Shown piece after piece: positions 34,133 to 41,430 of a stretch of 51,099 nt of DNA. The number at the start of each line of letters is the position of its first letter. Position 1 is the first letter of the stretch. The notes below the pieces were generated by a model. That model searched no databases. It was not told where the DNA came from and worked only from the letters and a program-made list of their open reading frames with translations. Both the position numbers and the translations under genes were made by a program. The DNA is from Elusimicrobiota bacterium (GTDB lineage Bacteria > Elusimicrobiota > Elusimicrobia > UBA1565). The stretch is from contig JACPXC010000003.1 of the NCBI GenBank assembly GCA_016196755.1, positions 1 to 51,099 on the forward strand, given 5' to 3'.

Positions 34133-36230
34133 TAGCCCGAAGCCCGAGCCCATAGGGTATGAGCTCTTCGAGAATGGGCTCGATTTCATCCTCTCCGGGC
34201 TTGAGCACCTGGGTAGCAATCCTCTCGCGAAACGAGACTATAAGTTCGGGATATTGCATCTCGCAGCTGGCATCGAGCTCATCCTCAAGGAACGATTGCG
34301 GCGCGAACACTGGAGCCTGCTCTTCGAGAACGTAGACAAAGCCAATACCGCGGCGATGACGAGCGGCGACTTCAAGAGCGTCACATTCGAGTCGCTTGTC
34401 GATCGCTTGGCTGGCGTGGCCCAGGTCACAATCGCCAAGCATGAGTTCCAGGTGATCGACGACCTCAGGAAGCGTCGCAATAAGGTTCAGCACCTACATT
34501 TCACCGAGACTCCCGAGGTCATTGAGAGCCTTGCCGCGAAAGCCGTCGGCTTCGCGATAGACTTCATCAAAGACGAGCTCTCGCCCAAGGACATGACCTC
34601 CGCGGAAGGTTCGGCCTTCAACACGATCAAAGACAAGCTGAAAGACTTCGAGGCCTTTGTCACGAAGCGGCTCGATCATCTCAAGCCAATCTTGGCGAAA
34701 GCTAAGAAGGACGGCGCCACCATCGTTGAGTGCATTCGCTGTTTCCAAGAGGCGCTTGTGGTTGATGGCGAAGAACTCAAGTGCCGGTTTTGTAGCTCCA
34801 CATTTGAGCCGCTCGAACTCGCCGATGATTGGGCAAGCCAGCGCCTAGGGCTGGTCCTGCTGTTGGCGGCACCCGTCGGCGCCCAGGACCGGCCCGATGA
34901 AGGCTCGATGTTCGGAGCTGCCCCGGAGGTGAAGGAGCCCCCCCAGCCCGACGCCTTCACGCGCGGCGACGCCGTCGACAACCCGCTGTCGATCGGCGGG
35001 CGCTACTGGCAGCGTTGGCAGATGTCCAAGCCCGAGGGTCAGGCCACTTCCCGCTCCCCCGTTTCGGCCCCCCTCCAGTTCGACGCCTTCATGGACGCCC
35101 GCCCCAGCGACCGGGTCCGGGGATTTGTCCAAGGCCGGCTATTCTACGACCCCACCCGGGACCGCTCGGGCGGCGGAGCCGTCGGGTCCACCTCGGGCGC
35201 CCCGTTGTCCTTGTCGAGCTCCGTCTCCCCGTCCCAGAGCAACCCCAACGTAGCGCTCGACCAAGCCTGGCTCAAGTTCGACATCGAGAGGAAGGTCTTC
35301 GTCACCGCCGGCAAGCAGCACGTCAAATGGGGCGTATCGCGCTTCTGGAACCCCACCGATTTCTTAAATCCCGCCCGGCGAGACCCCTTGGTCGGCAGCG
35401 ACCAGCGGCTAGGCAACACCATGGTCAAGTTCAGCGTGCCGCTGGAAGACAAGGAGGCGAACCTCACGGCCCTCATCCTGCTCGACAACCCGCGGCCCGC
35501 CGGCACCTTGGGCCAGACCGGGGCCGCCTTCCGGGCCGAGAAGGTCTTTCATGGCGCCGAGCTGGGCGCTGAGGCCGTAGCGCGCGGGAACCTCACGCCC
35601 TCCTACGGGGCCGACGTCTCCATGCCCTTGGGCCCCTTCGACGTCTACGCCGAGGCCGCCGTTCAGACCCAAGCGCCCGGGCCGCGATTTAGGCGTACCG
35701 GCACGCCCACCACGGGCGCCAACATCGCCACGCTGTTTGCGGTCGACAACCCCAAGGGCCCGTTCTATCAAGCCAGCGGCGGCGGCACCTACACCTTCGC
35801 TTGGCAGGCCAACCGCACCGCCACGGCGGGCGTCGAGTACTTCTACAACGAGCTGGGCTACGACGGCGCCGACATCTATCCCCTGCTCATCTTCCTCGGC
35901 AGCTACCAGCCCTTCTACACCGGCCGGCACTACGGGGCGTTCTACGTGACCGCCGAGGGCCCCGACGCAGGCAAGCACACCACCTACACCTTCTCGACCT
36001 TGAGCAACCTCTCGGACGGGTCGTTCATCTCGCGCATCGACTTCGCCTGGCGCTTCCTCACCTATTTGACTTTCGAGGCCTTCGCCGACCAGCACTTCGG
36101 CACGCGCGGCGGAGAGTTCCGCTTCGCGCTGAACACCCCGGCCCTGACCTATAATGGGGCGGCGGTGGCTCCCATCAACCTCCCCGCCACGGTCTACGAC
36201 CTCGGGGTGGGGCTGAGGCTAAGCTTCTAG
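34113..36230 (+). CDS. In-frame chimera: HEPN/zinc-ribbon protein fused to outer-membrane barrel
   Basis: 705 residues from ATG 34113. Residues 1 to about 237 resemble a cytosolic HEPN-type family: an Rx4H motif (Arg122...His127), helical packing, then a zinc ribbon with CIRC (207, 210) and CRFC (224, 227). At about residue 240 the sequence changes abruptly to LGLVLLLAAPVGAQ, the hydrophobic core and cleavage site of a signal peptide. It continues as a ~455-residue beta-barrel (KQHVKWGVSRFWNPTDFLNPARRDPL) ending in Phe, as expected for a BAM substrate. The first part seems 3'-truncated and the second 5'-truncated. An insertion boundary at about 34835-34850 is the simplest explanation. The gene is followed by P1 with a 15-nt gap. 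Confidence 0.7.
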   Translation: MKDKAKASPKPEPIGYELFENGLDFILSGLEHLGSNPLAKRDYKFGILHLAAGIELILKERLRREHWSLLFENVDKANTAAMTSGDFKSVTFESLVDRLAGVAQVTIAKHEFQVIDDLRKRRNKVQHLHFTETPEVIESLAAKAVGFAIDFIKDELSPKDMTSAEGSAFNTIKDKLKDFEAFVTKRLDHLKPILAKAKKDGATIVECIRCFQEALVVDGEELKCRFCSSTFEPLELADDWASQRLGLVLLLAAPVGAQDRPDEGSMFGAAPEVKEPPQPDAFTRGDAVDNPLSIGGRYWQRWQMSKPEGQATSRSPVSAPLQFDAFMDARPSDRVRGFVQGRLFYDPTRDRSGGGAVGSTSGAPLSLSSSVSPSQSNPNVALDQAWLKFDIERKVFVTAGKQHVKWGVSRFWNPTDFLNPARRDPLVGSDQRLGNTMVKFSVPLEDKEANLTALILLDNPRPAGTLGQTGAAFRAEKVFHGAELGAEAVARGNLTPSYGADVSMPLGPFDVYAEAAVQTQAPGPRFRRTGTPTTGANIATLFAVDNPKGPFYQASGGGTYTFAWQANRTATAGVEYFYNELGYDGADIYPLLIFLGSYQPFYTGRHYGAFYVTAEGPDAGKHTTYTFSTLSNLSDGSFISRIDFAWRFLTYLTFEAFADQHFGTRGGEFRFALNTPALTYNGAAVAPINLPATVYDLGVGLRLSF

Positions 36231-36245
36231 GGCTCAAGGAGAGAC

Positions 36246-36773
36246 ATGAGAACGACCATGCTGGCCGTATTCGCTTTGCTGGCCGCGGCGGCAGCCCCCC
36301 GCGCCGAGACGCTCGGCGCCGGAGAGCTCGTCGTCGAGGGGAAGGTGACGATGCTCAACCCCGACAGCCGCCACGTCAAGATAAGGGACGCCGCCGGCTT
36401 CGGGACCCTGGTCCGCATCCCCCTCGACCTCGACTTCACCCGCCTCCGCCTGGGCGAGCGCGTCACGCTGCGCTGCGTGAAGCCCCTGGCCCTGGCGATC
36501 GGCCCGGCCCCCAAGCCCCGGGCCGCCGCGCGCATGGCTCCCAGCGACAAGCCCGCCCCGCGGCAGGGCCTGGAGGTCATGGCTAAGATCGTGGGGATCG
36601 ACCGGTACCAGCGCACGCTCAAGGTCAGGGCCCCCGACGGCGCCGTCATGGACCTTATCGTCTCGCCGGCCGCCCCAGGCTTCGACGTCGCCAAGGTCGG
36701 CGACGCCGCCCTCCTCCGCTACGTCGAGACCGAGGCGCTGGGCTTAGACGAAGGCTGGCGCCTCAAGCTCTAG
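36246..36773 (+). CDS. Exported two-module beta protein P1
   Basis: 175 residues with signal peptide (cleavage near PRAE at about 20) and ribosome-binding site AAGGAGA. The mature protein holds two related modules of about 57 residues: one from GKVTMLNPDSRHVKIRDAAG to LRCVKPLALAI, and one from AKIVGIDRYQRTLKVRAPDG to LRYVETEALGL. Each has the pattern R-x-L/V-K-V/I-x-D/A-x-x-G, then an LxxGD/E and an R-Y/C-V-E/K, suggesting small beta-barrels (OB-like). It follows the barrel gene in the same operon. Three paralogues lie at 39.4-40.9 kb. Function unknown; periplasmic binding or barrel-associated roles are possible. Confidence 0.7.
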   Translation: MRTTMLAVFALLAAAAAPRAETLGAGELVVEGKVTMLNPDSRHVKIRDAAGFGTLVRIPLDLDFTRLRLGERVTLRCVKPLALAIGPAPKPRAAARMAPSDKPAPRQGLEVMAKIVGIDRYQRTLKVRAPDGAVMDLIVSPAAPGFDVAKVGDAALLRYVETEALGLDEGWRLKL

Positions 36774-36848
36774 TCAGGGGCCTCGACGCCGCAAGAATAA
36801 TAACTTCAATAAATAATATAAAACGACTGTAATTAGAATGAATATATA

Positions 36849-36886
36849 TTGTTTTTTGTCACATAAACAGCTATATTAGTGTGACA
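36849..36886 (+). promoter_or_regulatory. AbiE-3 promoter and operator
   Basis: TTGTTT at 36849-36854, a 17-bp spacer and TATATT at 36872-36877. Inverted arms TGTCACA (36857-36863) and TGTGACA (36880-36886) bracket the -10. The -10 ends 10 nt before ATG 36888. The 36790-36887 stretch is AT-rich, unlike flanking DNA. Confidence 0.65.
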
Positions 36887-36887
36887 G

Positions 36888-37502
36888 ATGAAGCCCACCA
36901 TCCCTCGTAGCCTGGAGGACGCCATCCTTGCCAGCCTCAACCGGCGCGGCCGCGGCTGCGTCGTCTTCGGAGAGAACTTCTTTTCCCTCGCCAGCCCGGA
37001 GGCCGTACGTCAGGCGCTGTCCCGGCTAGCCCACAAAGGAACGCTCCGGAGGATCGCTACCGGCCTCTACCACTTCCCCGAGATCAACGAGAGATTGGGC
37101 GGGGAACTGCCGCCCTCGATGGAGACGGCGGCGCGCGCCATAGCCCGGCGCACAGGGAGCCGGATCGTGGCCACAGGAGCACAGGCGGCCAATCTGCTGG
37201 GGCTATCCACCCAGGTCCCGGCCAAGCCCATCTACTTGACTGACGGGACCTCGCGCCGGGTCGCCGTCGGCGACTATGCGGTCACCTTCCGCCATGCCGG
37301 CCCTCGGCGCATGGCGATCCGGCACGATATCAGCGTCCTGCTCTTCGAGGCGCTGCGCTATATAGGCCGGGCGAACGTGGACGATCAGGTCGTGGCGCGG
37401 CTGCGCGACTCGCTTCCCCCGGAGGCCAAGGCCGAGCTGCGCCGAGACTTGTCGCGCGCCTCGATCTGGATGCGGCCCATCGTACGGCGCGTCACGGAAT
37501 AG
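36888..37502 (+). CDS. AbiE-3 antitoxin (DUF6088/AbiEi-like)
   Basis: 204 residues. An N-terminal winged helix (about 5-60, VRQALSRLAHKGTLRRIATGLYHFP) is followed by the typical MFETAARAIARRTGSRIVATGAQAANLLGLSTQVPAKPIYL-like region (here METAARAIARR and ATGAQAANLLGL) that marks this antitoxin group. It should repress its own promoter and neutralise the downstream nucleotidyltransferase. The antitoxin is intact although the toxin carries a stop codon. The module interrupts the P1-P4 paralogue array. Confidence 0.85.
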   Translation: MKPTIPRSLEDAILASLNRRGRGCVVFGENFFSLASPEAVRQALSRLAHKGTLRRIATGLYHFPEINERLGGELPPSMETAARAIARRTGSRIVATGAQAANLLGLSTQVPAKPIYLTDGTSRRVAVGDYAVTFRHAGPRRMAIRHDISVLLFEALRYIGRANVDDQVVARLRDSLPPEAKAELRRDLSRASIWMRPIVRRVTE

Positions 37503-37506
37503 ATCC

Positions 37507-38535
37507 ATGGATTCGGTGGCGAAAAGCTCGCGGCGCGACCGCACCCAACTCTTCGAGGCCGCGGAGGGCAAGCACGCGCCGAGACTGCCCGCGTCAGTCT
37601 TCGAGAAGGACTTCTGGGTCTGCTAGACGCTCCACAGGCTCTTTACAGTGCTCAAGTTCCGGCCGCAGCTGATCTTCAAGGGCGGCACGTCCCTCGCGAA
37701 GGTCTTCAGAGTCGTCGACCGATTCTCAGAAGACGTCGACCTATCTCTCAGCCGGAGCGACTTGGGGTTCGGAGACGAACACGATCCCGAGCAAGCCGGC
37801 ATCGGGAAAAACGAGGCGCGGCGGCGGCTCGAAGCGCTCGTGGAGCGGTGCCGGCGGACCATCGAAGAGAAGTTCCTCCCGGGGCTGCGCCAAGACTTCG
37901 CGAGCGTACTGGGCGGCTCCGGCTGGTCGCTCGACTTGGACAAGGACGACCCGCAGACCCTCGTCTTCGCCTATCCGGAGAGCGATGCCACCTCGAAGCT
38001 GAGATATATCCGCCCGGCGATCCGCCTTGAGATGGGCGCTCGATCGGACGACTGGCCCGCCGTCGAGGCCGAGCTCACGCCCTACGCCGCCGAGGACTTC
38101 CCGGGCGTATTCGCCCAGCCGAAGTGCCTCGTGCGGACCCTGAGCGCCGAGCGCACGTTCTGGGAGAAGGCGACGCTGCTTCATGCCGAATGCCATCGGC
38201 CCGCGACGAAGGCCACAGCGGAGCGCCACTCGCGGCACTACTACGATCTTTACTGTCTCTCGCGCCATGCGATTGGGACAGAAGCCCTCAAGCGCGGGGA
38301 CCTGCTGGAGCGCGTCGTGCAGCACAAGAGTTTCTTCTTCGCTAGCGCTTGGGCCGACTATGCGACGGCCAAACCCGGCACGTTTCGCCTAGTGCCCGGC
38401 GAACGCGCTTTGGTCGTGCTAAGCAAGGATTACGCTGAGATGCAGGCGATGATGTTCGGAGGCTCTCCCAGGTGGGACGACATCATCGCGGAGCTCGGAC
38501 GCCTCGAAGCTCAGATCAACGGCACCCGCTCCTAA
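37507..38535 (+). pseudogene. AbiE-3 toxin (AbiEii) with in-frame TAG at codon 40
   Basis: The frame opens at ATG 37507, 4 nt after the antitoxin stop, and reads 39 codons ending EKDFWVC before TAG at 37624-37626. It then continues in the same frame with TLHRLF...IFKGGTSLAKVF...EDVDLSLSR to 38535. The nucleotidyltransferase GG/DxD site is intact after the stop. Homologous AbiEii proteins usually have a Trp-containing segment here, so a single TGG-to-TAG change is the likely cause. RF1 is encoded in this window, so TAG should terminate. A GTG at 37648 could restart translation just before the active site. Otherwise the gene is not decayed, which suggests a recent mutation. Confidence 0.8.
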
Positions 38536-38606
38536 CCGTCGCTGGCCAGATAAAGGACGGCTACCGGGACGCCTAAGGCGACCAGATAAAGGAAGGCGTG
38601 CAGCAT
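38532..38606 (-). CDS. Possible 24-residue single-span membrane peptide
   Basis: ATG 38606 opens MLHAFLYLVALGVPVAVLYL, almost wholly hydrophobic, then ASDG and stop. GAGGGG lies just upstream. It starts 4 nt after the preceding small ORF and follows the exported gene at 38765-39208 on the same strand. Its end overlaps the AbiEii stop tail to tail. Supported only by context and composition. Confidence 0.25.
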   Translation of the reverse strand: MLHAFLYLVALGVPVAVLYLASDG

Positions 38607-38610
38607 CCCC

Positions 38611-38754
38611 TCATCCCCGCAGGAGCTGGATCCGCCGGCTCCCTTCCGGCAGCTCCTCATCATGCGGCGCCTTCGGCGAGAAGCCCTTCGCGCGCCGCGC
38701 GTGGGACGCCTCGGCGTACAGATTGGCCTGCAACGACGGTCTCACGTGAGTCAC
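38611..38754 (-). CDS. Possible 47-residue basic small protein
   Basis: GTG 38754 opens a 47-codon frame (VTHVRPSLQANLYAEASHAR...) ending at TGA 38611. It lies 10 nt after the stop of the exported gene S1 and directly before the hydrophobic mini-ORF. No ribosome-binding site is clear. The 38536-38764 gap holds nothing else recognised. Confidence 0.25.
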   Translation of the reverse strand: MTHVRPSLQANLYAEASHARRAKGFSPKAPHDEELPEGSRRIQLLRG

Positions 38755-38764
38755 GGTTGACACC

Positions 38765-39208
38765 TCAGTAGCGCAGCTTGTAGCCGAACCAGAACGAATC
38801 GTTCAGAAGACTGTTCTCCCTCATCCCCAGCGACGCGTCGGCGGACCAGCCCTCGTCGGTCCTTCCGAGACCGACGCTCAGCAGGCGGGCCGTGCCGTAG
38901 GCCAGGCCGGGCTGGGCCAGGCGCACCTTCCAGCCCGCCACGTTGACCGAGCCGCGCCAGCCGAAGACCACGCCGGCCAGCCCCGCACCGGCGGCGAAAC
39001 CCGGCGTCCAGCTGTCCTTGTCCCGGTAGTGGTCCTGGACCTCCTTGACCTGCCCCAGGTCCGCGGCCCATCTGCGGACCGCGCCGAAGACCAGGCTGGG
39101 GACCTCGCCCTGGCTCAGGGCCCTGTAGGGCATAGGGCTGGGCTCGGCGGCGCGCGCGGCGCCCGTCGCAAGGAGCAGAGTGACCAGCAGAAGCCGGACC
39201 GTCTCCAT
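38765..39208 (-). CDS. Exported protein S1, paralogue of S2 at 40844-41329
   Basis: 147 residues from ATG 39208. The signal peptide (LLLVTLLLATGAARA) ends near 21. The mature part has the segments EVPSLVFGAVRRWAADL, WTPGFAAGAGLAGVVFGW and LSVGLGRTDEGWSADASLG, and ends FWFGYKLRY. The same layout occurs in S2, so they are paralogues. The Gly-rich alternating strands and aromatic end suggest a small outer-membrane or periplasmic beta protein. It faces the P1-P4 array on the opposite strand. The start is chosen over an upstream ATG at 39238 because it gives a normal signal peptide. Function unknown. Confidence 0.6.
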   Translation of the reverse strand: METVRLLLVTLLLATGAARAAEPSPMPYRALSQGEVPSLVFGAVRRWAADLGQVKEVQDHYRDKDSWTPGFAAGAGLAGVVFGWRGSVNVAGWKVRLAQPGLAYGTARLLSVGLGRTDEGWSADASLGMRENSLLNDSFWFGYKLRY

Positions 39209-39351
39209 GGCGATAGTGTGGAGTACGGCGGTCGTCACGACATCAATACATGGTCAAAGAAGCATCAAGTCCTCCGGCACATAAGCCTTACGGCAGGGCA
39301 ACGCCGCCGTCCGGCCGGGCGCGGTACCATCCTTTAAGCAGGGAGGCCGCC

Positions 39352-39828
39352 ATGAAATGGTTCCTCGCCGGCGCGTTGGCGTTCTTTACCGTGGAGGGGC
39401 AGGTGATCATGCTCAACCCGACGAGCAACCGCCTGAAGGTCGAGGACGTGGCGGGGCAGAAGACGCTCATCCGCATGCCGCCGGAGTTCGACCTGACCCG
39501 GCTCAGGCTGGGCGACCAGGTGATCGCGCGCTGCCTCAGAGGGAAGGCCTTGGAGATCGGGAAGGCCCTGCCCGCCGACGGCGCGCGTCTGGCCCCGGCC
39601 GACGAGGGCGGGGCGGGGCCGGACCAGCGCCTCACGCTGCGGGTCCATGCCCTCCGCCGCGAGGAGCGCGAGGTGCTGCTCCTGGCCGAGGACGGCACCC
39701 TGCTCCACCTGCTCGTGGAGCCCGCCGCCCGGGGCTTCGACGAGACCGAGCCCGGCGACGTCGTCAGCGTCCGCTACGTCGAGCCGGAGGTCATCGCCCT
39801 GGCCGTCGACGAGTCGCTCAGGCTGTAG
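39352..39828 (+). CDS. Exported two-module beta protein P2
   Basis: 158 residues from ATG 39352, with GGAGG 7 nt upstream. It aligns with P1, P3 and P4: module one runs from GQVIMLNPTSNRLKVEDVAG to RCLRGKALEI, module two from HALRREEREVLLLAEDG to RYVEPEVIAL. The hydrophobic leader (MKWFLAGALAFF) leads straight into module one without the usual cleavage region, unlike its paralogues. It may therefore remain membrane-anchored or have suffered a small deletion. It is separated from P3 by 13 nt. Confidence 0.65.
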   Translation: MKWFLAGALAFFTVEGQVIMLNPTSNRLKVEDVAGQKTLIRMPPEFDLTRLRLGDQVIARCLRGKALEIGKALPADGARLAPADEGGAGPDQRLTLRVHALRREEREVLLLAEDGTLLHLLVEPAARGFDETEPGDVVSVRYVEPEVIALAVDESLRL

Positions 39829-39841
39829 GAAAGGGGGAAAA

Positions 39842-40387
39842 ATGATGAAGAAGACCTTGGTCGCCGCGCTGGCCCTGCTGTCCGCCGTGGCCGTCCCGCA
39901 TGGGGCGCTCCTGCCCGAGACGGAAGCGCTGCTGGCGGGCCGGGTCACGATGCTCAACCCCGCCACGCGCCGCCTGGCCCTCATCGACGGCTCGGGGAAC
40001 CGGGTCCTCCTGCGCATCCCCCTGGGCTACGACCTGACCCGGATCCGGCTCGGCGACCGGCTCATCGCGCGCACCGCGCGGGCCGTGGCTCTGGCGCTCT
40101 CGGAGACCGGCGCCTCCCCCACCCTCGAGGCCGAGCGCCTGGCCCCCAAGGACGAGCCGGCCTACGCGCCCCGCTCGACGCTCTCGGAGCTCCGCGGCCG
40201 GGTCGCGCGCATCGACCGGGAGCGCGGCGAGCTGCGGATCCTCGCCTGGGACGGCACCGTCCTCGACCTCGAGGTGCCGTCCGCCGCGCGCGGCTTCGAG
40301 AAGGCCGAGGCCGGCGACGAGGTGCTCATCCGCTATCTCGACACCGCGGTGCTGGGCTTGGCCGTGGACAGAGGCGCGAAGATCTAG
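39842..40387 (+). CDS. Exported two-module beta protein P3
   Basis: 181 residues; ATG 39842 or the next codon 39845, after a GGGGGA ribosome-binding site. The signal peptide is followed by module one (GRVTMLNPATRRLALIDGSG to ARAVALAL), a 45-residue linker rich in Pro/Glu, and module two (GRVARIDRERGELRILAWDG to RYLDTAVLGL). The strong match of both modules to P1, and of module one to module two, shows internal duplication before gene duplication. It is in line with P2 and P4, with gaps of 13 and 8 nt. Confidence 0.68.
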   Translation: MMKKTLVAALALLSAVAVPHGALLPETEALLAGRVTMLNPATRRLALIDGSGNRVLLRIPLGYDLTRIRLGDRLIARTARAVALALSETGASPTLEAERLAPKDEPAYAPRSTLSELRGRVARIDRERGELRILAWDGTVLDLEVPSAARGFEKAEAGDEVLIRYLDTAVLGLAVDRGAKI

Positions 40388-40395
40388 GAGGCGGT

Positions 40396-40863
40396 ATGAA
40401 GAACATCCTGCTGGCCGTGCTGGTTTTCTGCGCCGCCCAGGCGGCGTCCGCGACCGAGGCGATCCTCTCCGGGGACGTGACCAGGATCGACGCCGCGGCC
40501 CGACAGCTCAAGGTCGAGGACGTCGCCGGGAACACGACCGTCATCCGCGTCCCCCCGACGCTCGAGGTCTTCGACCGGCTCAAGACCGGCGACCGGCTCT
40601 ATATGATCTACACCAAGCCGGTGGCCCTGGCGATCGGCCGGATCCCGGCCGAGACGACGCCCGCGGCCCTGGACGTCACGGCGCGCATCGAGGACGTCGA
40701 CCGCGGCGCGCGCGAGCTGCGGCTGCGCGCCCCGGACGACTCGACCTTGCGGCTGGAGGTGCCGGCCGGGACGCCGGGCTTCGAGACGGCCAGGGTCGGC
40801 GAGACCGTGCCGGTCCGCTACGTCGAAGCGGTGGCGGTGGCCATCAGGGAGCCCATGCGCTAA
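40396..40863 (+). CDS. Exported two-module beta protein P4
   Basis: 155 residues, ATG 40396 with TAGGAGG upstream. A clear signal peptide ends near ASA-T at 19. Module one is GDVTRIDAAARQLKVEDVAG to YTKPVALAI, and module two is ARIEDVDRGARELRLRAPDD to RYVEAVAVAI. It is the most compact member of the array. Its last 20 nt overlap the 3' end of S2 on the other strand. Confidence 0.65.
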   Translation: MKNILLAVLVFCAAQAASATEAILSGDVTRIDAAARQLKVEDVAGNTTVIRVPPTLEVFDRLKTGDRLYMIYTKPVALAIGRIPAETTPAALDVTARIEDVDRGARELRLRAPDDSTLRLEVPAGTPGFETARVGETVPVRYVEAVAVAIREPMR

Positions 40864-41329
40864 AGCGGAGCTTGTAGGCCACGGCCACCGATTGGCCGAG
40901 GACCCGCCCGTCGCGCAGGCCGATCGCCGCCTCGGCGGTCCAACCCTTGTCGGGCCGTCCCAGGCCGATGCTGCACAGCTTGCCGTTGCCCGAGCGGAGG
41001 CTATGGTGGAGCTGGCGGCCCGAGGTGTCCAGCATGAGCTCCCACGCCCCCAGCTCCACCGACCCTTCCCCGCCCTCGAGGTAGCCGAAGGCCGCCCCGG
41101 CCACCCCGGCCCCGACCTTGAAGCGCGGGCTCCAGGCATGGCGGTCGCGGATGTACTCCTCGAAGAGCTTCATCTCGGAGAGCCCGGCCGCCCAGTCCTT
41201 GACCGCCCCGAACAGCAGGTTGGGGACCTCGCCCGGCCCGGCGGGCCGGTAGGTGCCGGGCTGGGCCGCCCCTGAGAGCGCGGGAAGGAGGAGGGCCAGG
41301 GCCAAGCCGCGGAAGGCTGTCCGTACCAT
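40844..41329 (-). CDS. Exported protein S2, paralogue of S1
   Basis: 161 residues with signal peptide to about residue 22 and ribosome-binding site TGGAGG. Shared blocks with S1 are GEVPNLLFGAVKDWAAGL, WSPRFKVGAGVAGAAFGY, CSIGLGRPDKGWTAEAAIG and VAYKLRF near the C-terminus. It lies on the strand opposite to P1-P4 and overlaps P4 tail to tail. It is preceded by an unusual nested palindrome that could be its operator. Function unknown; its fixed association with the P family suggests a joint role at the cell surface. Confidence 0.62.
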   Translation of the reverse strand: MVRTAFRGLALALLLPALSGAAQPGTYRPAGPGEVPNLLFGAVKDWAAGLSEMKLFEEYIRDRHAWSPRFKVGAGVAGAAFGYLEGGEGSVELGAWELMLDTSGRQLHHSLRSGNGKLCSIGLGRPDKGWTAEAAIGLRDGRVLGQSVAVAYKLRFSAWAP

Positions 41330-41343
41330 GCCTCCAGTATGGC

Positions 41344-41388
41344 TGACACTCTTTTGTCGCGACAGTCACAGACTGTCAGAAAGTGTCA
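41344..41388. promoter_or_regulatory. Nested palindromes upstream of S2
   Basis: Outer arms TGACACT (41344-41350) and AGTGTCA (41382-41388) enclose the inner palindrome GACAGTC-ACA-GACTGTC (41361-41377). A further TGTCAG follows at 41395. AT-rich DNA continues to prmC. The TGTCA core resembles the AbiE-3 operator 4.5 kb away. It may be an operator for S2 or a relic of another module. Confidence 0.5.
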
Positions 41389-41430
41389 AAATAATGTCAG
41401 GTTAATAAATTTTACTTTATTTTATATTGA

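Noticed and set aside
34113-36230. A natural receptor with cytosolic HEPN domain and outer-membrane barrel
   Set aside because: The two halves belong in different compartments and the signal peptide is internal and incomplete; a recombination fusion is more likely.
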